Source of the DNA: Pseudocoprococcus catus
GTDB taxonomy: Bacteria; Bacillota; Clostridia; Lachnospirales; Lachnospiraceae
Reading direction: 5' to 3'
DNA: 64,000 nucleotides
Assembly (NCBI RefSeq): GCF_019734885.1
Contig: NZ_JAAXCM010000034.1
Span: forward strand, 62,001 to 126,000
The position numbers and the translations under genes are program-made. The notes under the pieces are model-generated. The model did no database searches. It was not told the DNA's origin and saw nothing but the letters and a program-made list of their open reading frames with translations. Below, in pieces: positions 24,848-34,885 of this stretch. Within the stretch, counting starts at the first letter, position 1. Every line of letters begins with the position of its first letter.

Positions 24848-27787
24848 ATGGCGGCAAATCAACGCAGCAGGCAAACAAACTCTGCATCGACTAAAAAGAA
24901 TATTACAGGCAAAACTTCCGCCGGAAGAAAAACGACTTCCACTAGAAAAAAGACTGCTGGAAGCAGACAGCAGGCATCTCGAAGGAACGCATCTTCTGCT
25001 CAGAAGAATCGCAGAACCTCTCGGATGCAGGTACAGGATTACGACGAACCAATCGGTGATGAAATTAAGTTAATTGTCATTCTGGCTGTCTCCATCCTGG
25101 TACTTTTGAGCGTATTCGGCATCGGCGGGCGTGTCGGTAACAAAGCGGCCGATATCTTCTTCGGTCTTTTTGGTGTTATGGCCTATGCATTGCCTTTTCT
25201 CCTTTTTATCGGCAGTGCCTTTCACATCTCCAATCGCGGCAGCAGCCTTGCACGGCTCAAACTTGGTGCAGCCATTGTATTTTCAATGATGATCATGGCA
25301 CTTTTTGCATTATCCGATCCTTCTTTTGACGGCAGCATGGCATTGATAGACGGCTATCTGGATTCAGCCGCCTCCAAAAGCGGCGGCGGCATTATCGGAT
25401 GTACCGTCTGCTGGCTTCTTTTTAACGCATTTGGACGTGTCGGCACGACCGTAATACTGATATGTATCATGCTTATTGCAGCTGTCATCATTACAGGCAA
25501 ACGGCTTTTTGTCTGCCTTGGACATCTCATCGCATTATCCTGTTCAACATTGGCTGCAAATTTTGCCGCATGGCGGGAAAAGCGAGCGGAAGAACGGCTT
25601 TTTCAAGCTGACAGTGCAGAGGATGATGATTCTATTCTGGAAGATGACGAGGATTTTGAAGCCCCGGAAACAGAACCCGACCCAAAACCAACGAGAAAAA
25701 CGGTTCCCAACATTATCATTCACAAATCAGACTCTGCAAAACCACGTAAAGAACCGCCAGAGAGTTCCGGATCATCTAAAACTCCGGCTCCGGCCGACAG
25801 CAATCCTATCCCCACTATACCGTTGACGGAATCATCAGATGTCTCTTCAGCTGCTGCAGCAGCTGAAGAGACAGTAACCGCATCTGACATCCGGCCTTTT
25901 ACTGACGAACAGTTAAATACCTATGACCACGGTCAGACAGTGAAGCCTCTTCGCATTCAAATTCCTGAATTTATGAAACCAACGGTTTTATCACCGGATG
26001 ATCTGAATCTGGAAATTGAAGGCCTTCCGGAGGAAATGTCCGAAGAGGAGACCGAACATATTAAACCTGAGCCAATTAAAGCCGAAACAATTGAGCCCGA
26101 ACCGATACAGACAAATGAACTGTTGTCTGATACATCCGAACAAAATATTGTTGAAGAGATCGATATCTCAAAAATTTTGTCAGAGATTCCGAAGAAATCT
26201 TCTGAGGTTTCCGGCAGCAGAACTGCATCTGCAGGTTTTTCAAGAACAACAGAATCAGAAGCAAAGTCTGATCCTGCCGTTTCTGATTCTGATGAACCCC
26301 TTGAGATCACAGAAGAGGAGATTGAAAAATATGAATTTCCTCCATTAGATTTACTTGATCAGGGAAGGGGCAGCACCAATCAGCAGACAGCTTCATCTCT
26401 AAAACAAACGGCACTGAAGCTTCAGCAGACATTTGAAAGTTTTGGTGTCGGTGTCCAGGTAACCAATGTCAGCTGCGGTCCGGCTGTTACCCGATATGAA
26501 CTCCAGCCGGACCAGGGTGTGAAGGTCAGCCGTATCGTCAGCCTTTCTGATGATATCAAGCTGAATCTGGCAGTAGCAGATATTCGAATTGAAGCTCCGA
26601 TCCCAGGCAAGGCAGCTGTAGGTATTGAAGTTCCGAATACCCACAAAGAAATGGTCCATCTGCGTGATCTGCTTGAATCTGACAAATGCAAGCAATCAAA
26701 ATCCAAACTGGCTTTTGCAGTGGGCAAAGATATCGGAGGGCAGACAGTTGTCGCTGATATTGAGAAGATGCCGCATTTGCTCATCGCAGGTGCAACAGGT
26801 TCCGGTAAATCCGTCTGTATCAATACCATCATTATGAGTATCCTGTATCGCGCAGATCCGAATGAGGTTAAGATGATCATGATCGACCCGAAAGTCGTCG
26901 AATTGAATGTCTACAACGGGCTTCCGCATCTGTTGATTCCTGTTGTTACCGATCCGAAGAAAGCAGCCGGTTCTCTGAACTGGGCCGTCAACACCATGAT
27001 GGAACGCTACAACAAATTTGCAGAAATCGGTTCCAAGGATTTGAAGAGCTACAATGCCCGTGTGGAAAATCTTCCATACGAGAGCGAGCAGCATAAAAAA
27101 ATGCCGCAGATCATCATCATCATCGATGAATTGGCTGATCTGATGATGGTGGCACAATCTGAAGTCGAAGACGCCATCTGTCGTCTGGCTCAGCTTGCCA
27201 GAGCTGCCGGTATTCATCTGGTCATTGCTACACAGCGTCCATCCGTCAATGTCATCACCGGCCTGATCAAAGCTAATGTACCATCCCGGATCGCCTTCTC
27301 TGTTTCATCGGGTGTTGATTCCAGAACCATTCTCGATATGAATGGTGCCGAAAAACTTCTCGGCAACGGCGATATGCTGTTCTACCCACAGGGAATGCAG
27401 AAACCTGTCCGTGTTCAGGGTGCTTTTGTTTCTGAGAGTGAAATTGCCCGTGTGACAGACTTTATCAAAGCTCATCTGACCAGCCAGCCGGTCTACAGCG
27501 AAACCATCAAGAAGAGTATTGAGACCGCATCCATCAGCAGTCCTTCCGGTTCATCAGGCAGTGACAAAGATGTCTATTTTGAAGAAGCCGGCCGTTTTAT
27601 CATTGAAAAAGACAAGGCTTCCATCGGTATGCTCCAGCGGGTCTACAAAATCGGTTTTAACCGTGCCGCACGAATCATGGATCAGCTCTGTGAAGCCGGT
27701 GTTGTAGGGCCGGAGATTGGTACCAAACCACGTCAGATCAAGATGACAATGGAAGAATTTGAGACTTACCTCAATAGTAATCAATAA
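24848..27787 (+). CDS. ftsK: DNA translocase FtsK/SpoIIIE
   Basis: A 979-residue translocase that pumps chromosomal DNA at the division or sporulation septum. The N-terminus is Lys/Arg/Ser-rich, then about four membrane segments lie between 70 and 225, followed by an acidic, low-complexity linker (about 240-510). The motor has Walker A AGATGSGKSVC near 647 and Walker B IIIIDELADLMM near 755, and the C-terminus is a winged-helix gamma domain (VYKIGFNRAARIMDQLCEAGVVG) that reads KOPS/SRS-type sites. Length and linker are at the upper end of the family. Confidence 0.95.
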   Translation: MAANQRSRQTNSASTKKNITGKTSAGRKTTSTRKKTAGSRQQASRRNASSAQKNRRTSRMQVQDYDEPIGDEIKLIVILAVSILVLLSVFGIGGRVGNKAADIFFGLFGVMAYALPFLLFIGSAFHISNRGSSLARLKLGAAIVFSMMIMALFALSDPSFDGSMALIDGYLDSAASKSGGGIIGCTVCWLLFNAFGRVGTTVILICIMLIAAVIITGKRLFVCLGHLIALSCSTLAANFAAWREKRAEERLFQADSAEDDDSILEDDEDFEAPETEPDPKPTRKTVPNIIIHKSDSAKPRKEPPESSGSSKTPAPADSNPIPTIPLTESSDVSSAAAAAEETVTASDIRPFTDEQLNTYDHGQTVKPLRIQIPEFMKPTVLSPDDLNLEIEGLPEEMSEEETEHIKPEPIKAETIEPEPIQTNELLSDTSEQNIVEEIDISKILSEIPKKSSEVSGSRTASAGFSRTTESEAKSDPAVSDSDEPLEITEEEIEKYEFPPLDLLDQGRGSTNQQTASSLKQTALKLQQTFESFGVGVQVTNVSCGPAVTRYELQPDQGVKVSRIVSLSDDIKLNLAVADIRIEAPIPGKAAVGIEVPNTHKEMVHLRDLLESDKCKQSKSKLAFAVGKDIGGQTVVADIEKMPHLLIAGATGSGKSVCINTIIMSILYRADPNEVKMIMIDPKVVELNVYNGLPHLLIPVVTDPKKAAGSLNWAVNTMMERYNKFAEIGSKDLKSYNARVENLPYESEQHKKMPQIIIIIDELADLMMVAQSEVEDAICRLAQLARAAGIHLVIATQRPSVNVITGLIKANVPSRIAFSVSSGVDSRTILDMNGAEKLLGNGDMLFYPQGMQKPVRVQGAFVSESEIARVTDFIKAHLTSQPVYSETIKKSIETASISSPSGSSGSDKDVYFEEAGRFIIEKDKASIGMLQRVYKIGFNRAARIMDQLCEAGVVGPEIGTKPRQIKMTMEEFETYLNSNQ

Positions 27788-27792
27788 TTTTT

Positions 27793-27934
27793 TGTAACTG
27801 TTCAGAGCCAAACAAAATTTCAAAAAACAGGTATAAAATGCTTGCATTTTTAAGACTGTTTTTGAAATTTTATTCGGCGGATACGCCACACCGACGAAAT
27901 GCGCAGCATTTTGGAGGTTAGCTCTGAACAGTTA
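27793..27934. mobile_element. Probable IS66-type MITE (142 bp)
   Basis: Perfect 15-bp terminal inverted repeats GTAACTGTTCAGAGC and GCTCTGAACAGTTAC bound a 142-bp element without a gene. Both ends are flanked by the same 8 bp, AATTTTTT (27785-27792 and 27935-27942), in direct orientation. Ends starting 5'-GTAA and an 8-bp duplication are the marks of the IS66 family. Inside are a second inverted repeat (AAAATTTCAAAAAACAG with CTGTTTTTGAAATTTT) and small hairpins. The element lies 5 nt after ftsK. The T-rich flank after the right end might also let it terminate ftsK transcripts. Confidence 0.7.
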
Positions 27935-27942
27935 CAATTTTT

Positions 27943-28107
27943 TCAACAAAAAACCCTATAAGAAGTATAACTAATAGAATCTATAAGTAATTTTAAATAT
28001 ACTTATTATGAGAATCGTGATACTATCGAGAAAGATACCCTGATAAAAGTCTCATCAGGGATACAAAACTGAATGACATTCACCTTTAATACGCAGGAGG
28101 AGTTAGT
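27943..28107 (+). promoter_or_regulatory. Leader region of fhs with hairpin
   Basis: A/T-rich 165-nt stretch between the MITE and fhs. A hairpin with arms TACCCTGAT and ATCAGGGATA (about 28038-28063) has no T-run, so it is not a terminator. I could not match it to a known tetrahydrofolate or ZTP riboswitch. The ribosome binding site is CAGGAGGAG before 28108. Confidence 0.3.
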
Positions 28108-29778
28108 ATGAAAACAGATATTGAAATTGCACAGGAAGCAGTCATGCTCCCGATCAAAGATGTGGCTGCATCTATCGGTGTGGAAGAAGATGACCTTGAA
28201 TTATACGGCAAATACAAAGCTAAATTTTCAGATGAATATTTAAAGAAAGTTGAATCTAATCCAAACGGTAAACTTGTGCTTGTGACTGCCATCAATCCGA
28301 CTCCGGCCGGCGAAGGCAAAACAACAACAACTGTCGGTCTCGGTGAAGCATTCGGACAGCTGGGCAAGAAAGCTGTCATTGCTTTAAGAGAGCCATCTCT
28401 CGGACCTTGCTTCGGTATCAAAGGCGGTGCTGCAGGCGGCGGCTATGCCCAGGTTGTTCCTATGGAAGATCTGAACCTGCATTTTACAGGTGATTTTCAT
28501 GCCATCACCTCTGCCAACAACCTTCTGGCAGCTATGATGGATAATCACATCCAGCAGGGCAATGCATTAGATATAGATACACGACAGATCATCTGGAAGA
28601 GATGTCTTGATATGAACGATCGTGTTCTCAGAAATGTCGTTGTAGGTCTTGGCAGCAAGATGGATGGATTTGTACGCGAAGATCACTTTGTCATCACGGT
28701 TGCCTCAGAGATCATGGCAATCCTCTGTCTGGCAGACGATATGGAAGATCTGAAACAGCGTCTGGCTAAGATCATCGTTGCCTACAACCGTGCCGGTGAA
28801 CCTGTAACTGCCGGTGACCTGAATGCGGTTGGTGCTATGGCTGCACTTTTAAAAGATGCCCTGAAACCAAACCTGATCCAGACACTGGAACACACACCGG
28901 CTATTGTCCACGGCGGTCCTTTTGCCAATATCGCCCACGGCTGCAATAGTGTCCGTGCCACAAAGCTTGCACTGAAGATGGCAGACATCGTTGTCACTGA
29001 AGCAGGATTTGGCGCTGACCTTGGTGCTGAAAAGTTCTTCGATATCAAATGCCGTATGGCTGGACTGAAACCGGATGCTGTTGTTCTGGTTGCCACAGTC
29101 CGTGCCCTGAAATATAACGGCGGTGTTCCAAAGACTGAGACATCCGAACCAAATCTTGAAGCATTGAAGAAAGGTATTGTCAACCTTGAGAAGCATATCG
29201 AGAATCTTCAGAAATACGGCGTTCCGATCGTTGTTACTCTGAATGCTTTCATCACAGACTCTGAAGAAGAAATCAACTTTGTCAAGAATTTCTGTGAAGA
29301 AAGAGGCTGTGAATTTGCCCTTTCAGAAGTATGGGAAAAGGGCGGCAAAGGCGGTATTGCCCTGGCTGAGAAAGTACTTGATACCCTTGAGAACAAAGAG
29401 AGCCATTTTGAAGTGCTCTATGAGAACAGCCTGTCTCTGAAAGAGAAGATTGAAACCATTGCCAAAGAGATTTACGGCGCAGCAACTGTGACCTATGCAC
29501 CGGCTGCCGAAAAAGCACTGAAGAAGATTGCCGAGATGGGATTTGGCGATGTACCTGTCTGTATGGCAAAGAATCAGTATTCTTTATCTGATGATCCAAA
29601 GCTTCTGGGACGTCCGGAGAATTTCAACGTCAATATTCGTGAAGTTTATGTATCTGCAGGCGCCGGATTTGTCGTTGCCATTACAGGTGCAATTATGACA
29701 ATGCCTGGTCTTCCGAAGAAACCGGCTGCAGAAGGTATTGATGTTGATGCAGATGGTGTGATCACCGGTTTATTCTAA
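28108..29778 (+). CDS. fhs: Formate--tetrahydrofolate ligase
   Basis: A 556-residue Fhs, which makes 10-formyl-THF from formate, ATP and THF. The P-loop is [18 protein letters not shown] near 67-84, followed by [22 protein letters not shown]-type sequence and the folate-site GDFHAI. Together with folD next, it forms the C1 branch used for purines, and in acetogens for the Wood-Ljungdahl methyl branch; no other acetogenesis gene is in the window. Confidence 0.97.
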   Translation: MKTDIEIAQEAVMLPIKDVAASIGVEEDDLELYGKYKAKFSDEYLKKVESNPNGKLVLVTAINPTPAGEGKTTTTVGLGEAFGQLGKKAVIALREPSLGPCFGIKGGAAGGGYAQVVPMEDLNLHFTGDFHAITSANNLLAAMMDNHIQQGNALDIDTRQIIWKRCLDMNDRVLRNVVVGLGSKMDGFVREDHFVITVASEIMAILCLADDMEDLKQRLAKIIVAYNRAGEPVTAGDLNAVGAMAALLKDALKPNLIQTLEHTPAIVHGGPFANIAHGCNSVRATKLALKMADIVVTEAGFGADLGAEKFFDIKCRMAGLKPDAVVLVATVRALKYNGGVPKTETSEPNLEALKKGIVNLEKHIENLQKYGVPIVVTLNAFITDSEEEINFVKNFCEERGCEFALSEVWEKGGKGGIALAEKVLDTLENKESHFEVLYENSLSLKEKIETIAKEIYGAATVTYAPAAEKALKKIAEMGFGDVPVCMAKNQYSLSDDPKLLGRPENFNVNIREVYVSAGAGFVVAITGAIMTMPGLPKKPAAEGIDVDADGVITGLF

Positions 29779-29855
29779 AGCTGTCCGGTCAGCATACCGG
29801 ATATTCTTGAAATGAATATCTGAACAATTGCAGGCATTTTAAGAAAGTTGACAGC

Positions 29856-29884
29856 TTGTATAGTAAATTTTTATGTGATATAGT
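29856..29884 (+). promoter_or_regulatory. Probable folD promoter
   Basis: TTGTAT at 29856-29861 and TATAGT at 29879-29884 with a 17-nt spacer. The upstream terminator stem begins only 4 nt after the -10 element. Confidence 0.5.
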
Positions 29885-29887
29885 AAA

Positions 29888-29917
29888 GGGGATACCTGAA
29901 GACAGGTATCCCTTTTT
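29888..29917 (+). terminator. Terminator between fhs and folD
   Basis: Stem GGGATACCTG / CAGGTATCCC with loop AAGA and five T residues. It would end fhs transcripts; folD transcripts from the adjacent promoter would begin inside the left arm. Confidence 0.85.
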
Positions 29918-29945
29918 AAAACAAATATGCTGGAGGTTTAGTATA

Positions 29946-30800
29946 ATGGCTTTTTTGATTGACGGGAAGAAAATCTCCTCCCAGATAAAAGATGAATTAA
30001 AGAACGAAGTCGCAGAAATGAAAAAAAAAGGCACAGAAGTAACATTGGCAGTGATCCAGGTCGGCAATGATCCTGCTTCCTCTGTCTATGTGGGCAACAA
30101 GAAAAAGGCCTGTGCTTATATCGGTATCCGCTCCCTGGCATACGAACTGCCTGAAAGTACAACAGAAATGGAATTATTGACATTGATCGATAAGCTCAAC
30201 AACAGAAAGGATGTCAATGGTATCCTTGTTCAGCTGCCTGTGCCGGCTCATATCAACGAGAAACACATTATCGAGGCTATTCACCCGTTAAAGGATGTTG
30301 ACGGCTTCCATCCCCGTAATGTAGGTGCCCTTGTCACAGGTGAAGACGGTTTTGTCTCCTGTACACCGGCCGGCATTATTCAGCTTCTTAAACGCAGCAA
30401 TATCGATATCGACGGCAAAGAATGTGTTGTTGTGGGCAGAAGCAATATCGTCGGTAAACCGATGGCCATTCTTCTCCTTCGTGAAAATGCAACAGTAACC
30501 ATCTGTCATTCCCACACAAAGGACTTAAAGGAAGTCTGCAAACGTGCAGATATTCTTGTTGCTGCTATCGGCAAGCCGAAATTCTTCAACCGCGAATATA
30601 TCAAAGAAGGTGCTGTTGTGATTGATGTAGGTATTCACCGCAATGAACAGAATAAACTCTGCGGAGATGTAGACCGAGATGATGTCATGGATCTTGTCAG
30701 CGCTATTACACCGGTACCGGGCGGTGTAGGACCTATGACCATCGCTATGCTGATGTATAATTGTGTAGAGGCAGTACGCCTCCAGAAAACGGAGAGATAA
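29946..30800 (+). CDS. folD: Bifunctional methylene-THF dehydrogenase/methenyl-THF cyclohydrolase
   Basis: A 284-residue FolD. The catalytic region VYVGNKKKACAYIGI near 53-67 has the conserved Tyr and Lys, ILVQLPVPAHI and the C-terminal DVDGFHPRNVG and PGGVGPMTIAML motifs are present, and the NADP fold VVGRSNIVGKPMA lies near 163-175. The start at 29946 is fixed by TGGAGG at 29931-29936. Confidence 0.97.
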   Translation: MAFLIDGKKISSQIKDELKNEVAEMKKKGTEVTLAVIQVGNDPASSVYVGNKKKACAYIGIRSLAYELPESTTEMELLTLIDKLNNRKDVNGILVQLPVPAHINEKHIIEAIHPLKDVDGFHPRNVGALVTGEDGFVSCTPAGIIQLLKRSNIDIDGKECVVVGRSNIVGKPMAILLLRENATVTICHSHTKDLKEVCKRADILVAAIGKPKFFNREYIKEGAVVIDVGIHRNEQNKLCGDVDRDDVMDLVSAITPVPGGVGPMTIAMLMYNCVEAVRLQKTER

Positions 30801-30805
30801 TATTT

Positions 30806-32170
30806 ATGAGTAATACAAATACCAATAACCTGACCATCTTTTTTGTGTCCCTGGGCTGTGACAAAAACCTTGTGGATTCCGAAGTCATGCTCGGCATTCT
30901 TCGGGAGCACGGTTTTACGCTGGTGGATGACGAGATGGAAGCAGATATCATCGTTGTCAACACATGCAGCTTTATCCATGACGCCAAGGAGGAGAGTATC
31001 CAGACTATCCTTGAAATGGCTGAAATGAAGCATAGCTGCAGATGTAAGGCACTGATTGTCACCGGATGTATGGCAGAACGCTACAAAGATGAAATCATGA
31101 CAGAGATTGAAGAAGTTGATGCCGTGATCGGCACAACCAGCTACCAGCATATCGCTGAGGTTGTAGCTGAAGTTTTAGATGGCCGGAAAGTTGAACAGTT
31201 TGACGACCTTCAGGCCCTGCCGGAAGTGGATGTTCAGCGTATCATGACAACTGGTGGATACAGCAGTTATCTGAAGATTGCTGAAGGCTGTGACAAACAC
31301 TGTACTTACTGCATTATTCCAAAACTTCGCGGTTCTTACCGCAGTCACTCCATGGATTATCTGATCAGGCAGGCCGAATCACTGGCTGCCCAGGGTGTGA
31401 AAGAGCTGAATATTGTTGCCCAGGAGACAACGGTTTACGGCACAGACCTTTACAACGGACAGAAACTGCTTCCTGAGCTGCTTAGAAGACTCTGCCGCAT
31501 CGAAGGCATTTCCTGGATCCGTGTTCTATACTGTTACCCTGAAGAGATCAATGAAGAGCTTATTCAGGTCATCAAAGAAGAACCGAAGATCTGTCATTAT
31601 CTTGACCTTCCCATCCAGCATGGCAGTGACGCCGTCTTAAAACGAATGGGCAGACGCACCACACAGGCTGAACTTCGAAGTATCATTGGGCGATTAAGAG
31701 AAGAAATCCCTGATATTGCCCTGAGAACAACGCTGATTGCCGGTTTCCCGGGTGAAACAGAAGAAGACCATCAGGAAGCTTTACAATTTGTTAAGGATAT
31801 GCGATTTGATCGTCTCGGTGTATTTACTTACTCAGAAGAAGAAGGTACACCGGCTGCACAGATGCCGGATCAGATCGAGGAATTCGTTAAGGAAGAACGC
31901 CGAGATGCATTGATGCTGGCTCAACAGTCAATCGCCTTTGAGAAATCCGAAGAAATGGTTGGAAAGACTGTGGATGTTCTGATTGAAGGCCGACTACCTG
32001 AAGAAGATATTTATATCGGACGTACCTACAGAGATGCGCCTGATGTGGATGGCTACGTTTTTGTTCACGCCGAAGAAGATATGATCTCCGGTGATATTGT
32101 CAAAGTTGAGATAACAGATGCTAAAGATTACGATCTGGTAGGAGATGTGATATATGAATTTACCGAATAA
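30806..32170 (+). CDS. rimO: Ribosomal protein S12 methylthiotransferase
   Basis: A 454-residue MiaB-family enzyme. The N-terminal UPF0004 domain has three Cys (SLGCDKN, NTCSF, GCMAERY), the radical SAM motif is CDKHCTYCIIPKLRGSYRS-like near 150, and the TRAM domain ends the protein. The LGCDKN, KLRG and YCYPEEI features point to RimO over MiaB. It begins 5 nt after folD and overlaps pgsA by 17 nt. Confidence 0.95.
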   Translation: MSNTNTNNLTIFFVSLGCDKNLVDSEVMLGILREHGFTLVDDEMEADIIVVNTCSFIHDAKEESIQTILEMAEMKHSCRCKALIVTGCMAERYKDEIMTEIEEVDAVIGTTSYQHIAEVVAEVLDGRKVEQFDDLQALPEVDVQRIMTTGGYSSYLKIAEGCDKHCTYCIIPKLRGSYRSHSMDYLIRQAESLAAQGVKELNIVAQETTVYGTDLYNGQKLLPELLRRLCRIEGISWIRVLYCYPEEINEELIQVIKEEPKICHYLDLPIQHGSDAVLKRMGRRTTQAELRSIIGRLREEIPDIALRTTLIAGFPGETEEDHQEALQFVKDMRFDRLGVFTYSEEEGTPAAQMPDQIEEFVKEERRDALMLAQQSIAFEKSEEMVGKTVDVLIEGRLPEEDIYIGRTYRDAPDVDGYVFVHAEEDMISGDIVKVEITDAKDYDLVGDVIYEFTE

Positions 32171-32699
32171 ACTGACCGTTTTAAGGGTCATTCTTGTTCC
32201 TTTCTTTGTTTTATTCCTGCTTGGCGCAGACTATATGGGACCATTTTCACCCTATATTGCATTGATCATTTTCATTGTAGCCAGCCTGACAGATATGCTG
32301 GACGGTAAGATTGCCCGAAAGTATAATCTGATCACCAATTTCGGCAAGTTTATGGATCCCTTGGCAGATAAACTGCTTGTCTGCTCTGCACTGATCTGTT
32401 TCGTAGATATGCATCGTATGCCGACATGGGTTGTTCTTATTATCATTGCCAGAGAATTTATTATCAGCGGCTTCCGTCTTGTTGCTGCTGAAGGTGGTAC
32501 CGTCATTGCAGCCGGTATATGGGGCAAGTATAAAACCGCCATTACTATGATTACCATCATTTTTATGATCCCAAATTTCGGCGGGCCGACTGTCCACATC
32601 ATTGAGCAGATTATGATTTACCTCTCCCTGGCACTGACGGTCATCTCCCTTGTTGATTATCTGGTTCACAATAAATCTGTCCTTGCAGGCAAAATGTAA
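32154..32699 (+). CDS. pgsA: CDP-diacylglycerol--glycerol-3-phosphate 3-phosphatidyltransferase
   Basis: A 181-residue membrane protein that makes phosphatidylglycerol phosphate. The CDP-alcohol phosphotransferase signature D-x2-DG-x2-AR-x8-G-x3-D-x3-D is complete at about residues 43-68 (DMLDGKIAR to DPLAD). Its start lies inside the end of rimO, as is common in Firmicutes. Confidence 0.95.
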   Translation: MNLPNKLTVLRVILVPFFVLFLLGADYMGPFSPYIALIIFIVASLTDMLDGKIARKYNLITNFGKFMDPLADKLLVCSALICFVDMHRMPTWVVLIIIAREFIISGFRLVAAEGGTVIAAGIWGKYKTAITMITIIFMIPNFGGPTVHIIEQIMIYLSLALTVISLVDYLVHNKSVLAGKM

Positions 32700-32738
32700 C
32701 CAAACATCCTGCACAGTGGAAGAGGAGTGATAGCAACT

Positions 32739-34682
32739 GTGAAAATAGTAAAACAATTTCTTTTAATCATCAGCACATTACTTGTACTGATGCTGGCAGG
32801 TTGTTCAGGCAAACTCAGTCATATCGATATCAACACAACGCTGACGGTGGACAAAACCTTCAACGGCAGCCGTGTCATGACAGCCGATATTCCCGCTGCC
32901 GCATACAAATACGTCTTTGGCGGCAGTTTGACAACACTGGAAGATGTCATTAATCAATATACCCCCGGGGATATGTACTGTACAGCTTCAGAAAATGAAA
33001 ACGGCGGCGTTCAGATCCAGATGATCATTGATTTTGCATCCAGAAATGAATACCAGAAGAAGATTGAAACCATCTGCAGCGGCAATACCACTGATTCAGC
33101 CATCACGCCGGTCATTAACTTCGATTATTCCCATTCTATTTTAAAGAACGGTTATACCATCGAAGAGAACTTTACATCCATGGATCTGTTCTACTGGCTG
33201 GCAGATGCCATTATCAAGGAATATCCGTCTATGGGTGACAAAAATATTCAGGATATTTTCCAGCTTGGCAAAACAGAAGTTGTTTTTGACGGCGAAACCA
33301 TGCAGATGGATGATTATATCAAAATTTCCACAATCCAATCAAATGCTTTTGACAGTGTCTCCGTTGCTGCACAGTTAGCAGATGATCAGTCCGTCGCTGC
33401 AGAGATCACCTATGTTGTCAGCAATAAAGTCGTTGCTGCCCTTGGCACCAAGCTGAAATCACTGATGGATACCCTTGTGCCCGCAGATGCCTCCATGACA
33501 TACCAGGATGGAAACAACTCCCGGACTTATACCATCAGCTTTGAATCTGCAACATTGCAGAACTATGTAACAAATGTCAACAAAGCACTGCATACAAGTA
33601 ACACGGTCTTTGAAGTGACCACGGAAGGTGACACCGAATCCCTCTCTGCCAAAAAACTGATCAAGCAGTATTATGACGGCAGTTATTTTCTGGATTTTAC
33701 AGATGAAAATACAACAATGTCCTATATCCTCAAAGTATCACCGGAATATACTGTTGAAAGCTGCAGCAGTACCTATGGCTATCTGAAGGATGAGGCTTCC
33801 TCCTACAGCAGCGATACATGCGAGATCACCATGACTGTTGCCTCAGCGGATGAGGTGACAGCCGTTCTCGGTTTTGCCGTCGATATTGATGAAGTAGATA
33901 TTACAACATCTGTTCACAGTGACACCAATATTGAACGTACATTTGAGTTCCGTCTGTCATCAGATGCTGTCAACCTGATCGGCAGCAGTATCGAAGATCG
34001 TCTGAACACAGCCGCAGAGCAGTGGCCGGATCAGATGAATGTCAATAAGGAAAATATCCTCAACAATACCACCTACAGCATCACCCTTTCAGCAAACTCG
34101 GCAGATGAGCTGACTAAAATGACCCGGGCTGTTCTCGGAGAATCCAGTACCTCCGACAACGACAAAAACAACAGCGGAGAATTGACAAACTCTCTATTTA
34201 ACGGAGGCACCGAGAAGCACAAAAATCCATGGAATATTCATTGTTCCTACGAAGATACACTGAATCTGTCAGGCTTCCTGAAAGGCTCTCAGATCAAAAA
34301 CGGAATTCACTATCAGTTGGATTACCCAAAGGGCTTTAAAGCTACCTTTACAGAAAACAATACCTTTGAGGACGCTGCAGCTGATGGTGCATCCATCACA
34401 TGCAGTACTTTTAACAAAGTACTCTCCGTTAAATCCACCGCAGAAAAAGCCAATTTCAACGGTATTCTGATTTTCGGATTATGGATTCTTTCTATTCTTT
34501 GCATCCTTGTTATTGCATTGATGAACATTGGAAATATTGCCAGCCTTATATCCAACAAAAAACTGGATATATCCGGTGCAGACCTCTTCAAAGGCAAGCA
34601 TCTGATCCGTTTAACACTGTTGATTATCGCTATTGTCTGCTTTATCTTTATGACAATCCGACTCATTTTCCGTGTCTATTAA
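32739..34682 (+). CDS. Large lipoprotein with C-terminal membrane segments
   Basis: A 647-residue protein of no family I recognise. The start is GTG at 32739 with GAGGAG at 32722-32727. A signal peptide ends in the lipobox LMLAGC (Cys at about 22), so the N-terminus is lipid-anchored outside the cell. The body is largely beta-type, Thr/Ser/Asn-rich, with several repeats of an alternating pattern, as in large surface lipoproteins. Two hydrophobic segments at about 570-592 and 620-642 place the C-terminus back in the membrane, an unusual combination. It follows pgsA by 39 nt and may be in the same transcript. Confidence 0.7.
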   Translation: MKIVKQFLLIISTLLVLMLAGCSGKLSHIDINTTLTVDKTFNGSRVMTADIPAAAYKYVFGGSLTTLEDVINQYTPGDMYCTASENENGGVQIQMIIDFASRNEYQKKIETICSGNTTDSAITPVINFDYSHSILKNGYTIEENFTSMDLFYWLADAIIKEYPSMGDKNIQDIFQLGKTEVVFDGETMQMDDYIKISTIQSNAFDSVSVAAQLADDQSVAAEITYVVSNKVVAALGTKLKSLMDTLVPADASMTYQDGNNSRTYTISFESATLQNYVTNVNKALHTSNTVFEVTTEGDTESLSAKKLIKQYYDGSYFLDFTDENTTMSYILKVSPEYTVESCSSTYGYLKDEASSYSSDTCEITMTVASADEVTAVLGFAVDIDEVDITTSVHSDTNIERTFEFRLSSDAVNLIGSSIEDRLNTAAEQWPDQMNVNKENILNNTTYSITLSANSADELTKMTRAVLGESSTSDNDKNNSGELTNSLFNGGTEKHKNPWNIHCSYEDTLNLSGFLKGSQIKNGIHYQLDYPKGFKATFTENNTFEDAAADGASITCSTFNKVLSVKSTAEKANFNGILIFGLWILSILCILVIALMNIGNIASLISNKKLDISGADLFKGKHLIRLTLLIIAIVCFIFMTIRLIFRVY

Positions 34683-34701
34683 TCACCATAATACAAAGCA
34701 A

Positions 34702-34760
34702 AAAGCTGCATCTGCAGACAGTCGATTAAAAAATCGCTGAAACTGCAGATGCAGCTTTAA
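34702..34760. terminator. Terminator after the lipoprotein gene
   Basis: Arms AAAGCTGCATCTGCAG and CTGCAGATGCAGCTTT form a 16-bp perfect stem. A second short hairpin (CGATT/AATCG) lies in the loop. It is immediately followed by the repeat at 34761. Confidence 0.8.
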
Positions 34761-34856
34761 TTTACGCGGGCAACGAGCCAAAGTCCGTGCTTGCACGAGA
34801 CCTTGGAGACTGCCGCGATAACTTGAGAAACTCGCGGAGCATGTTTCTCATAGTTA
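34761..34856 (+). repeat. Two-hairpin intergenic repeat, copy 1
   Basis: First of three related copies. It begins TTTACGCGGGCAACGAGC, then CAAAGTCCGTGCTTGCACG, a GACCTTGG arm and the second hairpin CTTGAGAAACTCGCGGAGC with GTTTCTCATAG. It lies between the 3' ends of two convergent genes and directly after a terminator. Confidence 0.75.
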
Positions 34857-34885
34857 TATCTGTCGGACATGCTGTCCGTTAGAAA

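Noticed and set aside
27943-28107. Tetrahydrofolate or ZTP riboswitch before fhs
   Set aside because: Only one short hairpin is present and no conserved core matches.
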